From Rhynchonema sp. JSB1_4 (lineage: Eukaryota > Nematoda > Chromadorea > Monhysterida > Xyalidae): a stretch of 64,000 nucleotides of DNA. A program made the position numbers and the translations under genes. Below, piece by piece: positions 35,643 through 48,751 of this stretch. The notes under the pieces are model-generated. The model was not told where the DNA came from. It did not search any database and was given only the letters and a program-made list of their open reading frames with translations. Position 1 is the stretch's first letter. Each line of letters opens with the position of its first letter. Location of the stretch: assembly GCA_030248065.1 (NCBI GenBank), contig JASAMV010002141.1, forward strand, positions 1-64,000, read 5' to 3'.

Positions 35643-36042
35643 TAGGGTGATATTTTCGAAACGGTGTAAAGGTCAGTTGGGTGTAAGGGTCGGTTGAAAG
35701 CTCGGTGTCAGAAAGTTCAGTGTAAGCTCGGCGTAAGCTTGAAACATTGCACGCTGCGCCAGCAGCAGACGCGCGTTTCTAAACGAAAGGCCTACTTTGA
35801 CAGTCTGCTGTGCAAGTGTAAATCGTCTGTTTGCAATATTGTTTGTTTAGGCTAGTTGCACAAGCGTTTTTAAATGACATATATAAATTTCGTGACCATT
35901 CGTTTAGAAACGCGCGTCTGCTGCTTGCTCAGCGTGCAACGTTTCAAGCTTACGCCGAGCTTACACTGAACTTTCTGACACCGAGCTTTCAACCGACCTT
36001 TACACCCAACTGACCTTTACACCGTATCGAAAATATCACCCA
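35643..36042. mobile_element. Palindromic MITE with GGGTGATATTTTCG ends
   Basis: The left end TAGGGTGATATTTTCGAAAC is mirrored by CGAAAATATCACCCA on the right, with TA on both sides. Arms of about 190 bp flank a short loop. They repeat GTGTAAGGTC and GCTCGGTGT-like segments, and include TTGAAACATTGCACGCTG. A second copy starts at 36380. Confidence 0.75.
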
Positions 36043-36379
36043 TAGGAGCGCGTAAACACACATAAACTTTTTCCGCGTGAACTTTGCGTAAAACTAATTA
36101 AATGGACACAAACTTTTTCGTAAATTTTGGTAGTATCGAGTGTGCAGTTATAATTTACTTTCGGTTATGTTGATCGGCCAAGACATCAACTTTTGCCCTT
36201 GTCTGTGCGCATGTGCGTTCGTAATTTTTAGCCATTTTTTAACGAAATTGGGAACAGTAATTAAAAATTACAGCTTCACAACGCTGGATAGAAAAATGTA
36301 GAAGAGGAGTCATCAAACATATGAAAAAACTAAACACACACAATTGCACAAGAAACGCAAAACATTGCTCTATCTTGCA

Positions 36380-36810
36380 TGGGTGATATTTTCGAAACGG
36401 TGTAAGGTCAGTTGGGTGTAAAGGTCGGTGGAAAGCTCGGTGTGAGAAAGTTCAGTGTAAGCTCGGCGTAAGCTTGAAACATTGCACGCTGAGCAAGCAG
36501 CCGACGCGCGTTTCTAAACGACTGGTCAACTTTGACAGTCTGCTGTGCTAATGTAAATCGTTTGTTTACAATCTAGTTCATTTAAGCTGGTTGCAGAAAC
36601 CTTTTAAAGGAATATTTTTAAGTTGCCTGACATTCCGCCGTAAGGCTATTGAGAAATTGAACATTCACTGACGGCGGTACCAAAAAATTTGATGCCGCTA
36701 ACTGATCGCAGCAAGAAATCAAAACGGCACCATAAAAGGTCATGAAATTTATAAATATCGTTTAAAAACGCCTGTGCAAGCTCAGACAAAGTTAAAAAAC
36801 GCTGAGCTGA
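36380..36810. mobile_element. Second, disrupted copy of the GGGTGATATTTTCG MITE
   Basis: The left arm TGGGTGATATTTTCGAAACG continues in parallel with 35643 for about 190 bp. The inner part is interrupted by about 150 bp without a counterpart, and then AAATTTATAAATATCG and ACGCCTGTGCAA resume. The right terminus is not preserved. Confidence 0.55.
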
Positions 36811-36832
36811 GTATGCACACGATGCTGGTGAG

Positions 36833-37302
36833 TAGGGTTAGAGAGATGTCGGGTGTCGGGTGCCGGGTGTCGCGTGTCGGGTGCCAAAAAGTGTAGGTGT
36901 CGGGTGTCGGGTTTTTTGGGACCCGACAGCCGACACCCGATACTAACGGTTCAAAACATCAGTTTTGCCGAGAAAAGAATTTTGAGAGAAAATTTTCTTC
37001 GAACCTAATGTTTCAGAAGACGCAGAATGTGTCATTTTGGTGTTTATTTTGTGTGAAAATACTTGAATTCAGTCACTTGATCCAAAAATTGCACCAATAG
37101 TGCGAAGGAGCAAAAAGTTGCCTGTTTTTGGTCCAAAAACAGGTGTCGGGTTTTTTCCAAAAACTAGATGTCGGGTGTCGGTTTTTTTTGGAACTGTCGG
37201 GTGTCGGCTTTTTTTCTCAAATGTCGGGTGTCGGGTATTTCCAGATGTCGGGTGTCGGCTGTCGGATGTCGGGTACCCCCCCCCCCCCGACCTCTAACCC
37301 TA
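36833..37302. mobile_element. hAT-type MITE, TAGGGTTAGAG ends, TSD CTGGTGAG
   Basis: It starts TAGGGTTAGAG and ends CTCTAACCCTA. The octamer CTGGTGAG is identical at 36825-36832 and 37303-37310. The interior consists largely of repeated GTCGGGT and ends with a run of 13 C. It belongs to a different subfamily from the CAGGGTTGG elements. Confidence 0.88.
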
Positions 37303-37344
37303 CTGGTGAGTAACCCAGCCTATCTTTAACATGTAGCGTTACGG

Positions 37345-37590
37345 AACGTAAGGAATTAATTTTTCGGTGTGCTGATGACCATGAGAACAATCGCGAAGTC
37401 GACAAGAACACGCAATGGCTGAAGTCACCTCCGCAGCCGGACAATGATCCGTTAAATGCCAACTGTGGCTGTTTGACGTTCATATAACGGCGATGGATCC
37501 GACACACACGTAATGGACGACAATGAGTGTAAGAGAGGGCTTGCTTTCATTTGGGAAACGTTTCATCAAAAAAAAATCCGTAAAAGCATT
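37345..37590 (+). pseudogene. Broken tandem copy of the CTLD terminal exon
   Basis: The sequence reads VDKNTQWLKSPPQPDNDPL, then NCGCLTFI and a stop (TAA), and after a frame change MDDNECKRGLAFIWETFHQK. It parallels exon 3 of the 33-35 kb gene but lacks the first third of that exon. It has a premature stop, and the last conserved cysteine is replaced by tryptophan (FIWE instead of YICE). Homology continues past the stop (ATGTATCTGATGTGTTTATC), so this is a tandem duplicate of the gene's 3' end. No exon 1 or 2 was found. Confidence 0.8.
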
Positions 37591-37759
37591 AGATGCATGA
37601 GCATTATGGTGATGACAAGACACAAAGCTCCGTCTAATGATTCTGTAATGTATCTGATGTGTTTATCCTTCGCTGGTTACGAACTATACCAATACCTATA
37701 AATAACAGCTCCGCTTTGTATGTACGATTTCAACACTCATTTCTGACACGTAATAAAAC

Positions 37760-38441
37760 AATTGGTCCGTTTCAATATTGGTGCGATTCAGATGCCGATT
37801 CTGCGTTATATGGTCAATTATCACATGTAAAGCATTAACTGCCTTTAATTAGGCCAACAATGGATTTTATCATGAACTAAACCGATTTTGGTTGAGTAGC
37901 TTTTATGCAGCCAAATCATTTGTGCGAGGATCGAGAACAAGATCGGATCGAATCAAAAGATCACAAAAGATCGAAGATCTGATCGAAGCTAATTTTACAT
38001 TTTGATCCCGATCGGATCGAAGGCAAAAATTGGCTCGCAGTCACTTGTGTGACATGACCACATGGAATATTTGGGTGCACTTCTCCACTCACGCATTTTG
38101 GGAAACCCAGCGAATGTTGGTGAGAGAAGAATTTTACCACTCCCACAGGTCAATTTTAGATTTTGTGATAGAGTAGACGGATCGTCTCGGGGTTTGGCTG
38201 AAATAAGCCTCAGCTTAACAGCAAGCCTGTCTAAGCCTGACGAGATGGGAATGTCGCAGAATTTCGCTGGTAGCCCCCACTAACTATCGTCGGGTTTTCT
38301 AATAAGTCTCACTGCCACTGAACAAATAAAGGCTCACGGCGTTTGTTGGAAAAAAATACGGAACAGCAGCTGCAGTGTAGTTGCAAATTGAAAAACATGC
38401 ACACATTCGCGTGTGAACTCTGAACCGCCACGCCAAACCTA
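37760..38441. other. No gene seen
   Basis: The stretch has repeated GATCGGATCG and AAGATCGAAGATC (37930-38025) and otherwise no structure or exon I can support. Confidence 0.35.
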
Positions 38442-38528
38442 TGCTCCCGGAAGGACTCGAACCTCCGACCCTCCAGCCATCAGGCCTGGACCGCCAGTTG
38501 CGCTACCAACTCAGCTACGGGCGGGAAC
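38442..38528 (-). tRNA. tRNA-like Pol III unit, probably a tRNA-derived SINE head
   Basis: On the minus strand an A box (TAGCTGAGTTGG) and a perfect B box (GGTTCGAGTCC) are correctly ordered. Possible acceptor strands GTTCCCG and CGGGAGC pair over 7 bp and a T-stem forms. The D-stem and anticodon stem are poor. The region between the arms is about 10 nt too long for a standard tRNA, although a class II variable arm is possible. A TTTTT run follows about 45 nt downstream. I favour a SINE head or decayed tRNA over a functional tRNA. Confidence 0.5.
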
Positions 38529-38639
38529 ACGGTCTGGCTGCGGCTTAAAGTTCAATTGTACCCATGCAAGCCTGCAGACACGCACTGTTTTGCACGCCGC
38601 AGCGCTACACATTGCGGTGGCTAGCAGACTTCCGGTCTT

Positions 38640-38845
38640 CAACTGATAAGACTTATGATGGTACAATGATGTATCGTTGTTCATCAAAATGAACAATCAA
38701 ATGCGAAAGTGTGCCGTCCCGTGAAATCAGTTAAACGATGTTCCAGCAAAACAAAACCATAAAATCTTCAAGTTTGACCAAAACCTGTTCCAAAGAAGCG
38801 TCACACCGTTTGTATTTGCGGGCCGTACCTGGCTCCTTGTGCCAC
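38640..38845. repeat. Dispersed repeat, inverse of 43975-44185
   Basis: The segments GGCCGTACCTGGCTCC, CCAAAACCTGTTCCAAAG and AAGTGTGCCGTCCCGTGA are all present in inverse order and orientation at 43975-44185. The two copies are 5 kb apart and flank the crystallin gene. Part of the unit also appears at about 45090. Confidence 0.7.
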
Positions 38846-39189
38846 AATGTACTCAGTGCAGTAATGTTGGCCTGCTTCACCCTGCTTTCGCAGACCCCGC
38901 CAAACAGAAGCAGTGGTAGGGCGTTTTTGTCCCCGAGGTAGTTTTGTAATTTTTTAATTTTTAATTTTAATTTTTTTAACAAAATGCAAAGAAACAGTGA
39001 ATGATAAAAAAACAAGTCATTTTGTTGTCAGATGACCCAAAAAATGCCATCGTTGTTGCAACGTCGAGACGACCGAAGTAATAATTCGAAGATTCTCACG
39101 GCGCTCATGGACTTTCGAATCTTCAATCATTCGACTTACAAATCCTGAAATCCGAATGCCCGTCTCTCAAAATTAAATCTGTAATCCCC

Positions 39190-39570
39190 TGCCGTCAATA
39201 AGCTCTTCAATGAGCTCTGTTTTTTTGCGGTCATGCATAAATGTTTCAGATTACGTTTCGGCATTTACATGCGAATACGTGAACACCTCAGGAGATGGAA
39301 CAAAGTTGAGATGTAAGGCCCAAACACTGAATGAATGTAGCGCTGATGTTTCCTGATCGTGTGTGTGAATATATTCGTTTTTGGTTCTGATGCTTACGCA
39401 CTCTCGTTCTGCCGCAGTAATTTTCAATTTGGCAACATACGTACTGTGTTTCGAAAAAATAACGGTTACACGTTTGTTGTCTGCTACCGACATTATTTAC
39501 TCGGATTATTTGACACCACACGACATGACATGGATAGGATGGAAGATTATGTGATTAACTTCAAAATATA
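39190..39570. repeat. Duplicated segment, copy 1 (see 63615-64000)
   Basis: From CCGTCAATAAGCTCTTCAAT to GATGGAAGATTAT the sequence runs parallel to 63625-63995 with few differences. The second copy runs off the window edge. No exon is obvious in either copy. Confidence 0.85.
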
Positions 39571-39821
39571 AAAGGTACTCTGAATAACCACGATTAGAAT
39601 AATGCAATTTTTTAATTTCAAATATTACGTATAATGCAAAACAAGTATCATAAACCTTTTTGGAGATGGCACATATTCGGTTAAATTACGCAAGCGGCTT
39701 CTTGCAAAGAATTTATAGAGTGCTTTTTCGGTTTTTTTTCGTTAAAGACAACACAAAAGCACGATAAGTACAGCAGCTTTCACATGATATGGGCTGCGCA
39801 ACAACAGAACAGAGTTACGTT

Positions 39822-42800
39822 TCAGTGTTTTATGGTTTTTTCTTGCTTTTCCAGTGATTCCATCTTCGTGCGATGCAGTCTGACCGACGAAATCTCATCG
39901 TTCCAGTGATGTCCAACGTACGAAGTTGCCGTGTAAATGTTCTGAAACGGATCTTGTAGGTGGCAGGACCAAATTAAACCAGTTATTGTAGAATCCATTC
40001 TCACGAAAAAATCTCAGGGCTGCTCTTCAGTTGCTGTGAAACATTTGTGAAAAATATGAAAACGTACCAAGCCACCATTGACGTATTCGATGTCCCAGAA
40101 ACACTCGGCCCAACATCCGGGGTCGGGCCGGCAAGATGAGATCTCATCGTTCCAGTTGCCGTTTGCCGCCGGGAAAGATTTCAGATTGATGACGTCCTCG
40201 CACAGGCGAAGTTGGGGACCGACAAATATCAAGAAAAATAATTCAGCATGTGTGCTGAATTATTGTTGCCGTTCAGTTAGTACCCTCTTTATTGTGACGT
40301 GTTTGCAGGAGAAAGCATTTTAGGTCACTAGGTACTCACATACATATAGGTAGGTATGTTGGAATGACCAGTATATTTAAAGTTGTCATCGGGAAGTTAA
40401 CGGTAGATTGGAGACCAAAGTATCGGTTTTAAAAAATATCCCCTGTACTGAAACGAGTATTGTTGTTCAGTGCAGTCTGTGTCCTCAAATTACAGTTCAA
40501 CTCAAAACCCACTTTTGTGCCAGTGTCAAGCTCGTAGGGTCTTGCAGTGCGATGCTCTTTACAGTGACAAAACAGGGGCTCGTCTTTTCGCAAGCCACTA
40601 TAACGAGCGCAGACTGTGCAAAAATTCAGACCCGTGTGGTACAGGACCTTCGTCGCTCTGAGGTCGAGCTCGGGCTCCTTGCGTTTTGTCCAGTCTTTTG
40701 ACGAAAAGCATTAAACAGCTTTAAATTCTGACTTCAGGAACGAATTTTAAGCTGGTCGATTGTCCGCTACTTATTGGCAATATTGCACTTACGTATAACA
40801 AATGTCTCTCCATACCCAATTCAACACACCGACCCCGCCAAGCACATAATATCCGTGCCGAAACGAGGCCCAGGATAATAATAAAAAACCAATACTCGCT
40901 GGGAAATAGTAACGCCAAATCACACATTTTGTGTGATTATTCACACAGAAATAGACCTTTCAGGAAACAGGTAGAATTGTGTGTGAATTTTCACACATTT
41001 CCTGTGTGATTTATATCCTTAACCACAATAGCGGATTTGTGTGATTATTCACACACCACTGTGTGATTAAACACACTTTATTGTGCATTGTGGTCCTTTG
41101 TTTCTGTGTGATTATCAACGTTCTTATTCAGGCAATGAAAGTAGTTTTTTGCGTTTGTCAGCCAACGTAATGAAATACAGATTACAAAGAGCATCGATAG
41201 ACCGCAATGTGTTCATGAAACGCAGAGATAAAAGTATAAAAATGTATCCGAACAGACTGTTCCTCAAAGAAATTAAAAAAGCAACTTGCATTTTAGACAA
41301 ATGTGTGAAAAGACTTGACAAAAAGTACCTCATGCAAAAGCATATCCATCGGGCATAAAACACCGAAACTTGCAAGCATAGGAATTTCGAAAACACAAGA
41401 TTTGAACAACGAAATTCATTCATCTATACTTCGAGAAAAATGAGCTAGACTTCAAGTAATGTAAAACAGACTAGATCACATAACCGTAATAGAAATAGAT
41501 TGTGTGTAAACTTGAGCCACAGGCGTCATGATACGCAAGGTTACAGACCACGATGCACTTTGTGCATCTTACACTCTAAACCTGGGTGCGTAAAATAATC
41601 TTCTGGAGCTGAAGTGCACGGCGGTCTGCAGATACATTGTACGGCCACGTTGAGAAATTCAACAGCATAAAATTCTCGAGAACCAGAACACGCACCACAC
41701 CAGAACAAATGGTAGGTGGCCAGCAAATATAGGCAAACTACGCTAACACGAGCCCGATTTCGCAGGTGGTGTGGTTACAAAACGCAAAGAAAGAGAAATC
41801 CTCATGCACCACGTGTAACATTTCCCAAATCAGCAGCCACGTATGAATGTTTCACCAATCCGCCACCTCCATCCGAAATCGGGCTCGTGTTGGCGTAGTG
41901 TTACTCTACATGACACCATCACCCATTGAAGCACATTCACCCGGCTTTCTTAGGAATTCGATGTTTTTCATGTTGACGCAGACGAATAGGTCCCTGATTT
42001 GCTAATACGGGCTCCCTGACGGTGTTGCAGCCAACAGCAGTGGTTGTGACTTGGTCATGTCTGCTTTGACATCTTCGATAACTTAGATAGATGTGCGAGT
42101 CCAACTGGAATAAAATATGTGCATAAAAACTTTGTTTTGCGGCAGATTCAAATGAAAATCAAAAAACTCTCAAAATCATGTTCTTATGCAAACCTTGAAA
42201 AAGTGAGCCAATTATAATGAAATCTCCATTGGACCAATGCGTTGCGTCACTGTGGCACCAGAAAATAGCAGCAGAAAATGAAACACAATATTGATTAAAC
42301 TTTCTTTTATCCTCGTATTATGAACGTAAATTCATCGTTCACGCTTCAAATAATCGTGATTTTTTATCGGTGAAACATTTGTGAAGTGTAAACAATCTTT
42401 GCACAATTATGTGTGAATTTCACACATTATTGTGTGTTTTTTCTCGAACGACACAGTTTTTGTGTGCATCATAACAGAAATAACACAAATGTGTGTCTTT
42501 TGCAATTCACACAAAAATGTGTGATCGCGATTCACACATTATTTCCCAGCGAGTACAGTTGTATGTAACTGTACCTTCGTAGTTTGTGTCCCAGAAAAAC
42601 ATCACGCAGCAAGTGGCAGAAGCTGAAATTTGGACAAGCTGCTTTGACACTGGATTGACGCATCAGTCACAAAGCATACGAACGCAGAAAAATCAAACCA
42701 TTTTGACCGTTAGTCGTATTCAGTGTCGCCAATGTGCCGTTTTGGAACGCCGACATCGATCCATTTCTGGTCACATTGTTGATTGAGTGCTCGACTTTTG

Positions 42801-42873
42801 GCACCGTCGCTGCCGGAGGTGCACACAGTCCAACTGCCAGCATCAAGCACAGCACGGTAATGACGGAGTTCAT
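39822..42873 (-). CDS. Secreted beta/gamma-crystallin-type protein
   Basis: Minus-strand exons: 42873-42699 (start, signal peptide MNSVITVLCLMLAVGLC, donor GTTTGA), 42622-42575 (acceptor TTTCAG, donor GTACAG), about 40219-40068 (donor GTACGT) and 39941-39822 (acceptor CCGTTTCAG, stop). The protein has two Greek-key-like motifs, each with FWD-x2-Y and ending in WNDEISS. The latter fits the N/D-N/D-X-X-S/T-S calcium-binding motif of beta/gamma-crystallins. Phases agree for exons 1-2 and 3-4. The join into exon 3 is unsolved: the only nearby AG (exon from 40254) gives the wrong phase, while the protein alignment wants a join near 40219, where there is no AG. The gene may be damaged there or use another exon. 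The intron is mostly a transposon (40895-42553). Confidence 0.65.
40895..42553. mobile_element. 1.66-kb inverted-repeat element in the crystallin intron (TA target)
   Basis: Ends CTCGCTGGGAAATA are inverted, with TA at 40893-40894 and 42554-42555. Just inside each end are many TGTGTGA and TTCACACA repeats, which look like subterminal transposase-binding repeats. The interior contains sequence shared with the 19.5-20.05 kb region, including a cysteine-rich frame (41541-41700). It also holds a small palindrome (41738-41905) with arms CTACGCTAACACGAGCCCGA. No transposase is encoded. Confidence 0.75.
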
Positions 42874-43089
42874 TTTCGAAAATGTATGCAGTAAGTGGTT
42901 CAAATGACGGTTTGGAAAACTGTAAAAGCAATCGGCGGTCATTTACAAAACAATGCAGTATCAACCGCATCAACAATGCATGCCGTATCAACTTTGCAGG
43001 CAAGCGCCATATGGCAACGACTGGGCATGGACCTGGGATTGACCTGATATGGACCTGCCGCAGTCAAGCCACGGGCCTGCTTACTTAGG

Positions 43090-43329
43090 CGTGCTACCCA
43101 ATGCACGAGCTACGCGTTCCAGACTGGGACCGATTTTTTTCATTGCTTAATGTGTACAATAGACACATGCGTGCAACATCAGCCAACTGGCCTTTGTACT
43201 TCTGTGGTTGCACGCTGTTTGTGCTCTGCACGACGTGCACTGTGTGAAACCAGTGCAAGCGCACAGCCAAGTTCATGTCGAGTTGCCATAGCCCTTGCCC
43301 GCAAAGTTGATGCGCCCCACAGTGTTTTA
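43090..43329. other. No gene seen
   Basis: Open frames overlap on both strands without splice support. I see no repeat. Confidence 0.3.
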
Positions 43330-43513
43330 GGGCGAACTTAGATTGAATCCGGAATCCGGAACCCGGAAATAATTTGGATGCAGAAATACAAAACATTTCT
43401 GGGCTCCGGAAATATTTCCGGAAAACGTAAGAATTTACATGCAAAATGTAGAATAAAGCTTTTTCGTGAAATATTTCCGGATTCCGATTTTCGGATTCAA
43501 CCTAAGCCCGCTC
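43330..43513. mobile_element. MITE with CCGGAAATATTTCCGG core
   Basis: Inverted ends G[G/A]GCG[A/G][A/G]CTTAG[A/G]TTGAATCC are flanked by TA. The body has repeated CCGGAAATATTTCCGG palindromes. A related decayed copy lies at about 45200-45335. Confidence 0.6.
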
Positions 43514-45651
<2,138 letters not shown>

Positions 45652-45699
45652 ACCATTCTGTTTCACCTACCCTTATAAATTATAAAAGCAATCTTTAGA

Positions 45700-46560
45700 C
45701 AACCACCCAGCACAGCTTCTGTCCCACAGGAGTGCGCGCTGTAAAGCAAGAGCACAACAAGCGAAACAACACCACACCAGTCCAGCGTCGTCTCATGCGC
45801 ATCTTTTTGGCATTTTTTGAAAATGAACCGTTATTCTCACGCACAACTACGCAATTTTTAGATGGGTTGGCTCATTAAAGCATTTTGTGCTGCAAGATTT
45901 GGTTGGCAAATTTTTAAAAGTTCTAAATCATTACCATTTATTCGTTTGATTGACCACCCTTTGTGATATAACCATACAGAATATTCACAAGTTGGTAAAT
46001 TATCAGTGGTATTATTGAAATTATTCAGTTAAAATTGAAAACCTCGTTGTCAATATTATTAATACTGCATAAACTCGGGCTTTGTATTTTCCTAGTGCCT
46101 TTCAGATCTTTCAAGAACGGCATCAGCAATGATTCAGAGGAAGATTCTTGATGCTTTATAAAGTCCGAAATTAATTTGTTCAGAAACAAATATATGTTGT
46201 TTTTCACTCACAGATCAAAACTATTCTGGCAAAATGTAATCCACCAAATAAACTGAATGAATTCTTAAATATTTGTTCTCCGCAGAAAAAAATGTGTGGT
46301 TACAATTTTCAAAAAAACTTTCCGAATGCGATCATGAATGCCGTCTTCGTACGCCATCAGGTTTCGAATAAGCTGAAGCGCTGTGAGGCGGTTTCGAGTT
46401 ATTTTGTTGGTCGTTTCCGTGTCGTTGCTGTTCGAGAACTTGGGCCTGTAGATGGCGCATGCTTTTGAATGCAATATCAGCGTTATATGTATGTCTCCGT
46501 GAACAACCACGGCCGAGATCTGGCGTCACAACAAGGGTTTTGTTGGGTCACCCTATACAT
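45700..46560. other. No gene seen
   Basis: A/T-rich sequence with only short overlapping open frames. No repeat recognised. Confidence 0.3.
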
Positions 46561-46563
46561 GCG

Positions 46564-46879
46564 CGTTGCCAGCTGATGTGCTACAGCTGTAGTGGAACAT
46601 CCGACAGCGCAACCCACATAAATCAACAACATTTGATTTTTCCGTTGGCAGTTGGCGGGCTATTTGCTTTCGCTTGTCCCACGGGATAATACGCAGATCA
46701 ACTATACATACATCAATCAACACGAAGGAATGCACAATATGCTCAACCAGAAGTACAAAGTCCACATCAGGCATGCGCACCCAAGAAGGGGTTGTGTTGA
46801 TTGTGATGAATCCTGGCCCACCACATGTACAGCAGAGTTCACATGCGCTGGTCGGCTGCCGGACTGCTTAGAGATTCAG
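46564..46879 (+). CDS. Cysteine-rich candidate exon(s)
   Basis: The stronger exon, 46652-46879, follows the acceptor CCGTTGGCAG and ends at ATTCAG|GTTTCG; it is phase 0 with 76 open codons and a clear cysteine pattern (GCVDCDESWPTTCTAEFTC). Just upstream, after GCGTTGCCAG, a frame reads LMCYSCSGTSDS, resembling the L-x-C-Y-x-C start of Ly6/uPAR domains. I could not find a good donor joining the two, so they may be alternatives. The donor lies exactly at the start of the 108-bp array, so the array would be intronic. The next exon was not found and the function is unknown. Confidence 0.35.
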
Positions 46880-47675
46880 GTTTCGGAAACCTGTTGTTTG
46901 CTGATAAATTTCCCTTAAAAGCTGTTTATAAGCCGCCTGTTGGGCTGTTGTGTCTCACACCACGTGTGCAGTACTTCTTAACACCTAATTTCGGAAACCT
47001 GTTGTTTGCTGACAAATTTCCCTTAAAAGCTGTTTATAAGCCGCCTGTTGGGCTGTTGTGTCTGACACCACGTGTGCAGTACTTCTTAACACCTAATTTC
47101 GGAAACCTGTTGTTTGCTGACAAATTTCCCTTAAAAGCTGTTTATAAGCCGGTTGTTGGGCTGTTGTGTCTGACACCACGTGTGCAGTACTTCTTAACAC
47201 CTAAGTTCGGAAACCTGTTGTTTGCTGATAAATTTCCCTTAAAAGCTGTTTATAAGCCGCCTGTTGGGCTGTTGTGTCTCACACCACGTGTGCAGTACTT
47301 CTTAACACCTAATTTCGGAAACCTGTTGTTTGCTGACAAATTTCCCTTAAAAGCTGTTTATAAGCCGCCTGTTGGGCTGTTGTGTCTGACACCACGTGTG
47401 CAGTACTTCTTAACACCTAATTTCGGAAACCTGTTGTTTGCTGACAAATTTCCCTTAAAAGCTGCTTATAAGCCGCCTGTTGGGCTGTTTGTGTCTCACA
47501 CCACGTGTGCAGTACTTCTTAACACCTTATTTCGGAAACCTGTTGTTTCCTGATAAATTTCCCTTGAAAGCTGTTTATAAGCCGGTTGTTGGGCTGTTGT
47601 GTCTGACACCACGTGTGCAGTACTTCTTAACACCTAAGTTCGGAAACCTGTTGTTTGCTGATAAATTTCCCTTAA
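46880..47675 (+). repeat. 108-bp tandem repeat, first block (about 7 units)
   Basis: The unit starts TTTCGGAAACCTGTTGTTTG and is 108 bp, so it stays open as a 36-residue protein repeat (FGNLLFADKFPLKAVYKP and onward) for up to 242 codons. A 109-bp variant with one extra T in CTGTTTGTGTC appears near the end and breaks the frame, so I do not regard the array as coding. Confidence 0.95.
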
Positions 47676-48751
47676 AGTGCCTCTACAATTGAATGGTGAC
47701 CGCGTTTGTTCGCAGCCATTTTTTTGGAAAATGAAGGCAAGGTATCAGAAACCCAGATTTAGGGAATGGATTTTCAACCCGTTGCTTTGTGATGTTTCAC
47801 GGAGCCCACATATTTTCACAGGAGGAGAAAAAATGAAAAAAGTTTGAGGCAAGCCTGTGCAAGACACAAGGTAATCCAATCTAAGATATTTTCAGCGTTT
47901 TATACACAGACGTTTCTCTGTTAAACGAGATATAAAGCATTGTACGAAACGCCAGGTGTGATAAATGATAAGCGAAACACTCCGAAAAATCAAGCCTTTT
48001 TTGAAGCACCCTTTTACTGCTGTATAATTTTAGGCATCTGTGGTGAATGAAATAAGTTGTCAATTACAAATAAAAATCCTCTAATTATCAAGTTTTTTGT
48101 TTGTGCTCCCCAGTTTTCAAAACCCTACACAGCTCACACAATGTTTACCACAACATGCGCAAGGCAGCCATTCCACAGCGCACATACAACGACAACACAC
48201 AGCCGGCACAGCGACAACACAGCAATGTTTCAGCTGGCAAGCTTTGTTGTGTGTGTGCGCTGTGGAATGGCTGCCTTGCGCATGTTGTGGTGTGAGCTGT
48301 GTAGGGTTTTGAAAACTGGGGAGCACAAACAAAAAACTTGATAATTAGCGGATTTTTATTTGTAATTGACTACTTATTTCATTCACCACAGATGCCTAAA
48401 ATTATACAGCAGTAAAAGGGTGCTTCAAAAAGGCTTGATTTTTCGGAGTGTTTCGCTTATCATTTGTCACACCTGGCGTTTCGTACAATGCTTTATATCT
48501 CGTTTAACAGAGAAACGTCTGTGTATAAAACGCTGAAAATACCTTAGATTGGATTACCTTGTGTCTTGCACAGGCTTGCCTCAAACTTTTTTCATTTTTC
48601 TCCTCCTGTGAAAATATGTGGGCTCCGTGAAACATCACAAAGCAACGAGTTGAAAATCCAGTCCCTAAATCTGGGTTTCTGATGCCTTGCCTTCATTTTC
48701 TGAAAAAATGGCTGCAAACAAACGCGGTCAACATTCAATTGTAGAGTCACT
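47676..48751. mobile_element. Palindromic TTAA element inserted in the 108-bp array
   Basis: Ends AGTG[C/A]CTCTACAATTGAATG are inverted, flanked by TTAA at 47672-47675 and 48752-48755. The arms (about 530 bp each) are almost perfectly complementary with a very short centre near 48215, so the whole 1.08 kb can fold into one hairpin. Intact 108-bp units read CCCTTAAAAGC at the insertion point, which gives the empty site. TTAA and TA duplications both fit, because the ends read AAGTG. No gene. Confidence 0.88.

Noticed and set aside
38442..38528. Functional class II tRNA gene
   Set aside because: A and B boxes are good but the D-stem and anticodon stem pair badly; kept only as a tRNA-like Pol III unit.
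46825..47553. 242-codon repeat protein
   Set aside because: Made only of 108-bp satellite units. The frame is broken periodically by one extra base, and an exon donor lies at the array start.
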